Of a stretch of DNA of 8,420 nt, positions 5,332-8,420 are shown in pieces. The notes under the pieces are model-generated. The model did no database searches. It was not told where the DNA came from and worked only from the letters and a program-made list of their open reading frames with translations. The stretch spans positions 1 through 8,420 of the forward strand of contig PFCY01000032.1 in NCBI GenBank assembly GCA_002763085.1. Reading direction: 5' to 3'. The stretch is from Candidatus Pacearchaeota archaeon CG10_big_fil_rev_8_21_14_0_10_32_14 (GTDB lineage: Archaea; Nanobdellota; Nanobdellia; Pacearchaeales; GW2011-AR1). Within the stretch, counting starts at the first letter, position 1; every line of letters starts with the position of its first letter. The translations under genes were made by a program, and so were the position numbers.

Positions 5332-5460
5332 ATGAATAATAAGAAGTTAAACCTAGGTTGTGGAAACGACATATGACAAGGATATGTTAATTTGGACGTG
5401 GCGAAACTTGAGGGAGTGGACGTGGTTTGGGATGTGAAAAACCTGAGGGGTCAAAGATAG
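5332..5460 (+). pseudogene. 5' fragment of a class I SAM methyltransferase gene (copy E)
   Basis: MNNKKLNLGCGNDI, in-frame TGA (5374-5376), then QGYVNLDVAKLEGVDVVWDV before diverging at about 5437 into AAAAACCTGAGGGGTCA and the stop TAG just ahead of the hairpin at 5461. From KLEGVDVVWDV on it differs from copy A in codon choice (CTTGAGGGAGTGGAC against CTGGACGGGGTTGAT), so it derives from a second, diverged methyltransferase gene or is a mosaic of two. Confidence 0.7.
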
Positions 5461-5496
5461 TAAATTTTCCACAAAGCAAGTTTGATGGAAAATTTA
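5461..5496. repeat. Long hairpin with bulged A (copy 3 of the hairpin repeat)
   Basis: Arms TAAATTTTCCA and TGGAAAATTTA are perfectly complementary, with an inner CAAA/TTTG stem, a GCAAG loop and one bulged A: 15 base pairs in all. The same fold with paired changes recurs at 7047-7083 and 7912-7948. It interrupts the methyltransferase fragments at 5437 and 5516. Confidence 0.75.
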
Positions 5497-5515
5497 GAAA
5501 TAGATTGAAACGAGA

Positions 5516-5571
5516 CGGACGTGACTTTAGATTGGAATATACTACCTTTGCCGTTTGGGAAGGGCGACTGA
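5516..5571 (+). pseudogene. Second internal methyltransferase piece in repeat E
   Basis: Reads LDWNILPLPFGKGD then TGA, the same region as NKLPLPFGKGD in copy A but with different codons upstream. It ends with the 39-40 base segment shared with 238-277. Confidence 0.55.
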
Positions 5572-5600
5572 CGAACGACGATTGACGGATGACGAAAAAC

Positions 5601-5608
5601 TATTAAAC
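5601..5608 (+). promoter_or_regulatory. TATA-like box for the RelE-like gene
   Basis: TATTAAAC is centred about 25 bases before ATG 5629. AAGGA at 5621-5625 is very close to the ATG, so a leaderless start is more likely. Confidence 0.4.
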
Positions 5609-5628
5609 GATTAATCCTATAAGGACTT

Positions 5629-5946
5629 ATGAAAAATTATGATATTTATTCAACTGAAGATTTTGATAGGGAAATGAATTCTCTAGAAAAGATTGAACAG
5701 GAAAGGATCAATAAATTATTTTTAAAATTGAAAGAAAATCCTTATACTGGAGACCCATTAAGTTATAAATTCTTTCGGGAAAAAAGAATAAATGGAAAAA
5801 GAGTGTATTTCCTGATTTTTGATGATTTTAATGCAGTGCTTTTTGTCGCATTCAGCGATAAGAAAACTCAACAAGAAACTATTGACTCTGTTATTAATAA
5901 AATAGACCAGTTTAAATTTTATTTAAAAGAAAAAATAAAGGGTTAA
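5629..5946 (+). CDS. RelE/ParE-superfamily toxin
   Basis: A 105-residue protein of the RelE/ParE fold. The N-terminal helices (FDREMNSLEKIEQERINKLF) are followed by the strand block FFREKRINGKRVYFLIFDD (residues 48-66) and AVLFVAFSDKKTQQETID. Basic residues Arg50, Arg53 and Arg58 with Tyr60 are placed like the RNA-contacting residues of ribosome-dependent RelE mRNases; activity is inferred. Usually the antitoxin gene lies immediately upstream on the same strand. Here upstream is only repeat E and linker, and a candidate antitoxin lies on the opposite strand, overlapping the stop codon. Confidence 0.82.
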   Translation: MKNYDIYSTEDFDREMNSLEKIEQERINKLFLKLKENPYTGDPLSYKFFREKRINGKRVYFLIFDDFNAVLFVAFSDKKTQQETIDSVINKIDQFKFYLKEKIKG

Positions 5947-6089
5947 GCAACTTTTCTTATTCTTCCCGCTTTGACATCTTCAAGACTTCTTGAAATTTGT
6001 TCAACAAACTTAAGATCAATTTTTGATACTCTCATCTCTATCATTTTCAATCTTTCGTATTCGTTTTTCGGAATTGTTATTGTTTCCAT
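5943..6089 (-). CDS. Small antitoxin candidate, convergent with the RelE-like toxin
   Basis: A 48-residue ORF starting at ATG 6089 on minus: METITIPKNEYERLKMIEMR, then VSKIDLKFVEQISRSL and EDVKAGRIRKVA. The opening METITIPKNEYERLK is typical of small archaeal antitoxins (a short strand that can form a DNA-binding domain, then helices), and a SLEDVKAGRI tail is the sort of element that wraps a RelE toxin. Its stop overlaps the toxin stop (5943-5945 against 5944-5946), so the two genes converge instead of forming an operon. A TATA-like TTTAAATT on minus (6111-6118) lies 25 bases upstream, predicting a leaderless message. It is too short for routine ORF calling; family membership is judged by eye. 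Confidence 0.72.
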   Translation of the reverse strand: METITIPKNEYERLKMIEMRVSKIDLKFVEQISRSLEDVKAGRIRKVA

Positions 6090-6110
6090 GAAAAACATAA
6101 CGCAGTCTAG

Positions 6111-6118
6111 AATTTAAA
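6111..6118 (-). promoter_or_regulatory. TATA-like box for the convergent antitoxin
   Basis: TTTAAATT on minus is centred about 25 bases upstream of ATG 6089. Confidence 0.45.
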
Positions 6119-6155
6119 GATTTCGGTAGGGAAAAAACAGAACAGTTATTTTAAT

Positions 6156-6194
6156 AATATAAATATTTAAAATAACTCTCTCGTTATAATCTCA
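6156..6194 (+). promoter_or_regulatory. Promoter of methyltransferase fragment F (same as at 4227)
   Basis: ATATAAATATTTAAAATA then ACTCTCTCGTTATAATCTCA directly before ATG 6195, identical to 4227-4265. It would produce a short RNA ending at the T-run near 6283-6294. Confidence 0.55.
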
Positions 6195-6281
6195 ATGAAA
6201 AAACTTAATCTCGGTTGTGGAAACGACATATGACAAGGATATGTTAATTTGGACGTGGCGAAACTGGATGGGGTTGATTAG
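6195..6281 (+). pseudogene. 5' fragment of a class I SAM methyltransferase gene (copy F)
   Basis: MKKLNLGCGNDI, in-frame TGA (6231-6233), QGYVNLDVAKLDGVD, TAG. Upstream it matches copy D (own promoter) but it carries the TGA of copies A, C and E, so it is a mosaic of the two repeat types. The junction TTGATTAGG (6274-6282) plus TTATTTCTTTTTTGACG follows. Confidence 0.72.
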
Positions 6282-6282
6282 G

Positions 6283-6294
6283 TTATTTCTTTTT
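6283..6294 (+). terminator. T-run after fragment F
   Basis: TTATTTCTTTTTT follows the fragment stop. Oligo-T on the coding strand is the main intrinsic terminator signal in archaea; equivalent runs follow copies C, D and G. Confidence 0.3.
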
Positions 6295-6329
6295 TGACGA
6301 CAATGGAGGACGAGACTAAAAATTAAATT

Positions 6330-6665
6330 TCAATAATGAAACCTCTTTTCATACTCCGGATGACTAAAATATTCAATAATTACTGCCAAACATTCTTTAT
6401 TTTCTAAAGTGATGATTGTATACACTATTCTCCATCCATTAGGAAGATTATAATGATACAAATTATCAATTTGATATTTTTGAATATATATTATGGGAAT
6501 TAATCTCTTTGGGATATTTTCCCCACAAAAAATATTCACTTTCAAATTCTGAATTGATCTATTGAGAGCTTTTTTCAACCAATCATTTTCATTTAAAGAA
6601 TTAAAATTGTCCTCAATTTTTTGTTCAATAAAAATAACGTTGTTAGCCGGTTTAATAAACCCCAT
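6330..6665 (-). CDS. RelE-like toxin (paralogue of the gene at 7497)
   Basis: A 111-residue protein. It has the same core as the 108-residue gene at 7497: NIFCGENIPKRLIPIIYIQK aligns with NIFCGRNVKKKLIPKSFIQK, then YNLPNGWRIVYTI and IIEYFSHPEYEKRF near the C-terminus. The GWR(I/L)(V/L)Y strand followed by an H-X2-Y-E-(K/R) ending is seen in RelE-fold plasmid-stabilisation toxins; an mRNA interferase role is inferred. The N-terminal MGFIKPANNVIFIEQK contains several extra residues compared with its paralogue. It follows the antitoxin gene by five bases, so the two form an operon. Confidence 0.72.
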   Translation of the reverse strand: MGFIKPANNVIFIEQKIEDNFNSLNENDWLKKALNRSIQNLKVNIFCGENIPKRLIPIIYIQKYQIDNLYHYNLPNGWRIVYTIITLENKECLAVIIEYFSHPEYEKRFHY

Positions 6666-6670
6666 GGAGA

Positions 6671-6958
6671 TTAATATCTTTTAGCACTTAATAATCTTTT
6701 TGCCAGAACGGGATTCCAGGTGTAAATAATATATCCTTTATCATCAATAAGAATTCTATTATTATCATAAAGATGTTGAAGAATGACATTAAAAGTTCCC
6801 CACATCATTTTTTTTGGTAGCTTGTTGAGTAATTCAGTTTTCTTGAATTCTCCACTATGTTCTTTAATAAAATTTTCTACCATAACGATCGTATCAAGTC
6901 TTGGACTTCTCGTGATAATTTCTTGAGTATTAAATTTCATTTCTTTTTGTGTTTCCAT
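6671..6958 (-). CDS. Winged-helix-like antitoxin (paralogue of the gene at 7201)
   Basis: A 95-residue protein with ITRSPRLDTIVMVENFIKEH (about 14-33), then GEFKKTELLNKLPKKMMWGT, helices of a helix-turn-helix, and a beta-wing-like end DDKGYIIYTWNPVLAKR. It aligns without gaps over its core with the product of 7201, sharing roughly half its residues. Being first in the operon and DNA-binding by fold, it is most simply the antitoxin and autorepressor; palindromes between its TATA-like box and ATG support this. No named family is assigned. Confidence 0.72.
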   Translation of the reverse strand: METQKEMKFNTQEIITRSPRLDTIVMVENFIKEHSGEFKKTELLNKLPKKMMWGTFNVILQHLYDNNRILIDDKGYIIYTWNPVLAKRLLSAKRY

Positions 6959-6962
6959 TGTA

Positions 6963-6993
6963 TATTATCTATTGATAATATTATCATATGATA
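6963..6993 (-). promoter_or_regulatory. Tandem palindromic operator of the 6330-6958 operon
   Basis: Overlapping inverted repeats lie between the TATA-like box (TATTTAAAC, 6995-7003, read on minus) and ATG 6958: TATTATC/GATAATA (6963-6980), GATAATATTATC (6974-6985) and TATCATATGATA (6982-6993). Their position just downstream of the TATA box suits an autorepressor site. The same ATCAT-TGAT core occurs at 7158-7175. Confidence 0.6.
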
Positions 6994-7013
6994 GTATTTA
7001 AACTTTTTGAAGG

Positions 7014-7115
7014 GGTAAAATCACCTTGTGATTTTAAGAAAGATAGTAAAATTTCAACAAAGCAAGTTTGATTGAAAATTTTATTGATTAGGATACGTTT
7101 TTGGGTTTACGTTTT
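7014..7115. repeat. Double-hairpin direct repeat, left copy
   Basis: About 102 bp repeated at 7879-7980. Contains hairpin 1 (TAAAATCAC/GTGATTTTA with CTT loop, 7016-7036), AAGAAAGATAG, hairpin 2 (7047-7083: TAAAATTTCAA, CAAA, GCAAG loop, TTTG, bulged A, TTGAAAATTTTA), and TTGATTAGGATACGTTTTTG with GGTTTACGTTTT. The two copies flank the 7201-7823 module in direct orientation, 865 bases apart. Confidence 0.85.
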
Positions 7116-7148
7116 GTGGGGGATGAGACGACTTGACGACACGAAAAG

Positions 7149-7175
7149 TTTAAATAGTAATATCATTTGATATTA
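7149..7175 (+). promoter_or_regulatory. TATA-like box and palindromic operator of the 7201 operon
   Basis: GTTTAAATAG (7148-7157) is followed at once by the perfect inverted repeat TAATATCA-TT-TGATATTA (7158-7175). The layout copies the divergent promoter at 6963-7003 (GTTTAAATA then an ATCATNTGAT core). Repressor binding there would block initiation near 7178. Confidence 0.62.
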
Positions 7176-7200
7176 TTAACAAAATTAAGACTAATTTGAG

Positions 7201-7509
7201 ATGGAATCTAGAACAATAAAAAAACCAAAAAGTTATTTTGAGAGTAATGATGTAGCAAGAAGCCCAACATTACAGACAGTTATGATGGTTGAAAAGTTCA
7301 TTGACGATAATTCTGGTGAATATAAAAAAACAGAGTTGTTCAATAATTTGCCTAAGAAGATGATGTGGCAAACTTTTCAGGTGGTGATGGAATACTTAGA
7401 GAATTCATTAAAGATAGTATATGATAAAGAAGGTTATGTAGTTTATATTTGGAATCCAAAATTTGCTGAGAAATATAAAAATAAACCTAATTTAATATGG
7501 AAGGAATAG
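7201..7509 (+). CDS. Winged-helix-like antitoxin
   Basis: A 102-residue paralogue of the product of 6671-6958: VARSPTLQTVMMVEKFIDDN, GEYKKTELFNNLPKKMMWQT and DKEGYVVYIWNPKFAEKY align with it over the whole core. The RSPTLQTVMMVE helix, the KKTELFNNLPKKMMW turn-helix and the YVVYIW strand suggest a winged helix. First in the operon, it probably represses its own promoter through the palindrome at 7158-7175 and neutralises the toxin that follows. The last 13 bases overlap the toxin start (7497). ATG 7201 follows a short leader without a recognisable ribosome binding site. Confidence 0.75.
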   Translation: MESRTIKKPKSYFESNDVARSPTLQTVMMVEKFIDDNSGEYKKTELFNNLPKKMMWQTFQVVMEYLENSLKIVYDKEGYVVYIWNPKFAEKYKNKPNLIWKE

Positions 7510-7823
7510 TAATCTTCGCCGATGAAAAGCTCAAAGAGGCGTATGAAAATTTGAGGGAAATTGATAAAGATTTGTACGATCAGATAGATAAAGCAACTGA
7601 TGAAATTAAGAATAATATTTTTTGTGGAAGAAATGTCAAGAAGAAACTGATTCCCAAGTCGTTTATCCAAAAGTATGGAATAGACAATCTTTGGATTTAT
7701 AATTTGAGAAGTGGTTGGAGATTGCTTTATTCAGTTACATCACCAGACAAGATTCAGATATATGCAATTGTTCTTGATTATATGAGTCACAAAGATTACG
7801 AAAGATTATTTGGATTTCAGTGA
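7497..7823 (+). CDS. RelE-like toxin
   Basis: A 108-residue protein of RelE-like fold: helical N-terminus (DEKLKEAYENLREIDKDLYD), NNIFCGRNVKKKLIPKSFIQ with a basic patch, strands LWIYNLRSGWRLLYSVT, and IVLDYMSHKDYERLFGF at the end. The closing H-X2-Y-E-R and GWRLLYS strand are shared with the paralogue at 6330-6665. An mRNA-cutting role is inferred from fold. It overlaps the antitoxin frame by 13 bases. The whole module lies between the two copies of the double-hairpin repeat. Confidence 0.77.
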   Translation: MEGIVIFADEKLKEAYENLREIDKDLYDQIDKATDEIKNNIFCGRNVKKKLIPKSFIQKYGIDNLWIYNLRSGWRLLYSVTSPDKIQIYAIVLDYMSHKDYERLFGFQ

Positions 7824-7878
7824 AATAAAATACGCTTTCGTTCATAGTTGAGTTGAGTTCGTAATCGAGTTTTGGTGA

Positions 7879-7980
7879 GGTAAAATCACCTTGTGATTTT
7901 AAGAAAGATAGTAAATTTTCAACCAAGTAAATTGGATTGAAAATTTTATTGATTAGGATACGTTTTTGGGTTTACGTTTT
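7879..7980. repeat. Double-hairpin direct repeat, right copy
   Basis: Matches 7014-7115 closely. Hairpin 1 (7881-7901) is identical. Hairpin 2 (7912-7948) has the inner stem CCAA/TTGG in place of CAAA/TTTG and the loop GTAAA in place of GCAAG, so pairing is kept by double changes. The 7824-7878 stretch before it has no gene (words such as GTTGAGTTGAGTTCG). Confidence 0.85.
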
Positions 7981-8019
7981 CGTTCTCTTCTCATTTCCAC
8001 TGCACAATCACACAATATT

Positions 8020-8027
8020 TTATAAAT
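8020..8027 (+). promoter_or_regulatory. TATA-like box for fragment G
   Basis: TTATAAAT lies about 25 bases before ATG 8048; the intervening CTTCTCGTATAAATCTCT resembles the spacer of copies D and F. Confidence 0.5.
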
Positions 8028-8047
8028 TCCTTCTCGTATAAATCTCT

Positions 8048-8134
8048 ATGAAAAAGTTAAACCTCGGCTGCGGAAACGACATAAAGGCAGGATACATTAA
8101 TTTAGATATAGCGAAACTGGAAGGGGTTGATTAG
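8048..8134 (+). pseudogene. 5' fragment of a class I SAM methyltransferase gene (copy G)
   Basis: MKKLNLGCGNDIKAGYINLD then IAKLEGVD and TAG, with no internal stop. It is the most diverged copy (IKAGYINLDIAKLEG against IRQGYVNLDVAKLDG) with mostly synonymous or conservative changes, so it derives from another member of the family. The junction TTGATTAGG (8127-8135) and T-run follow. A 28-residue peptide could be made from its promoter. Confidence 0.72.
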
Positions 8135-8228
8135 GTTATTTCTTTTTTGACGTTGACGGATGGGACGACGAGAATGACGGATGGAGTTGATTAGGTTATT
8201 TCTTTTTGACGGGCGAAACCAGACGAAA
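8135..8228. other. Junction motifs and GACG-rich linker
   Basis: No gene. Holds the T-run after fragment G, GACG-rich words, and a second complete junction motif GTTGATTAGGTTATTTC (8186-8202) with TTTTTGACGGG, not attached to a methyltransferase fragment. GAGAATGACGGATGGAGTTGA matches the linker near 4160. Confidence 0.45.
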
Positions 8229-8420
8229 CTAAACTATTACTTCACCCTTTAATTTTTTCCTGATATCTTCTACTTCTTTATGAGTAATAGAGTTAATTTT
8301 AGTTTTAATCGATAGGATGTATTCTCGCAATGAAGAAACATCAATATCAACAGTTCTGTTCTTTAGATAATACTGATTGTCTATTCTTAATTCTTTATCT
8401 GACTCTAATTGACGAGCATA
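8229..8420 (-). CDS. Unidentified protein, C-terminal 63 residues (cut by window end)
   Basis: Minus-strand frame open from the window edge to TAG (8229-8231). The visible part reads YARQLESDKELRIDNQYYLK, NRTVDIDVSSLREYILS, IKTKINSITHKEVEDIRKKL and KGEVIV. It is charged and probably helical, with no membrane segment or motif that I recognise. Codon use is like the other payload genes. It would be the eighth payload of the array, again placed after a repeat and linker. No function is assigned. Confidence 0.55.
   Translation of the reverse strand, partial: YARQLESDKELRIDNQYYLKNRTVDIDVSSLREYILSIKTKINSITHKEVEDIRKKLKGEVIV

Noticed and set aside
7443..7926. Two minus-strand ORFs over the 7497 toxin and the right hairpin repeat
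   Set aside because: Both are shadows of the plus-strand toxin gene or of the hairpin repeat.
7014..7980. Hairpin repeats as integron attC sites
   Set aside because: The fold is attC-like, but the RYYYAAC and GTTRRRY core boxes are not found at the arms, and no integrase is in the window.
1..8420. CRISPR array
   Set aside because: The repeats are gene fragments of 75-300 bases separated by gene-sized payloads, not short repeats with uniform spacers.

Overview
The window looks like a stretch of an A+T-rich archaeal genome, plausibly of the DPANN type (inference, no marker gene is present). TATA-like boxes such as TTTAAATA or TTTATATA lie 20-30 bases upstream of most start codons, several starts appear leaderless, and the toxin-antitoxin families seen here are common in archaea. 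It is accessory DNA: no housekeeping gene, tRNA or rRNA is visible.

The layout is an array of short payload modules separated by repeats. Payloads in order: (1) 337-1419, two small conserved-looking proteins plus a caspase/CHAT-like protease candidate with a His/Cys dyad, followed by three very small ORFs, two of them predicted membrane proteins (1480-1933); (2) 2376-2952, minus strand, a DUF433 antitoxin with a DUF5615 PIN-like toxin; (3) 3357-3901, minus strand, a NYN/LabA-type ribonuclease broken by one frameshift in its catalytic motif, with a structured leader at about 3911-4018; (4) 4462-5120, an MntA-HepT nucleotidyltransferase/HEPN pair; (5) 5629-6089, a RelE-like toxin on plus and a 48-residue antitoxin candidate on minus, arranged tail to tail; (6) 6330-6958, minus strand, a winged-helix-like antitoxin plus a RelE-like toxin; (7) 7201-7823, plus strand, a paralogue of module 6 read divergently from it; (8) 8229-8420, the 3' end of an unidentified minus-strand gene running off the window.

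Most gaps between payloads carry a repeat made from pieces of methyltransferase genes. Seven copies of the first 24-47 codons of a class I SAM methyltransferase (motif LNLGCGND) all point to plus, at 117, 2148, 3229, 4266, 5332, 6195 and 8048. Four of them (1, 1959, 3053, 5146) are preceded by the inverted 3' end of what is probably also a methyltransferase. Three (4266, 6195, 8048) have instead their own TATA-like promoter. Four copies share the same in-frame TGA, so the fragments multiplied after they were dead as genes. They are usually followed by a motif TTGATTAGG plus a T-run, then a GACG-rich linker, then the promoter of the next payload. A second repeat, about 102 bp with two hairpins, flanks module 7 as direct repeats, and its larger hairpin recurs at 5461 with compensatory base-pair changes.

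Taken together this resembles a cassette array of toxin-antitoxin and defence-like modules, similar in logic to a superintegron, but with separators that do not match attC sites and payloads in both orientations. Whether the repeats are recombination sites, homologous-recombination targets or remnants of a duplicated glycan/methyltransferase locus cannot be settled from the sequence alone.
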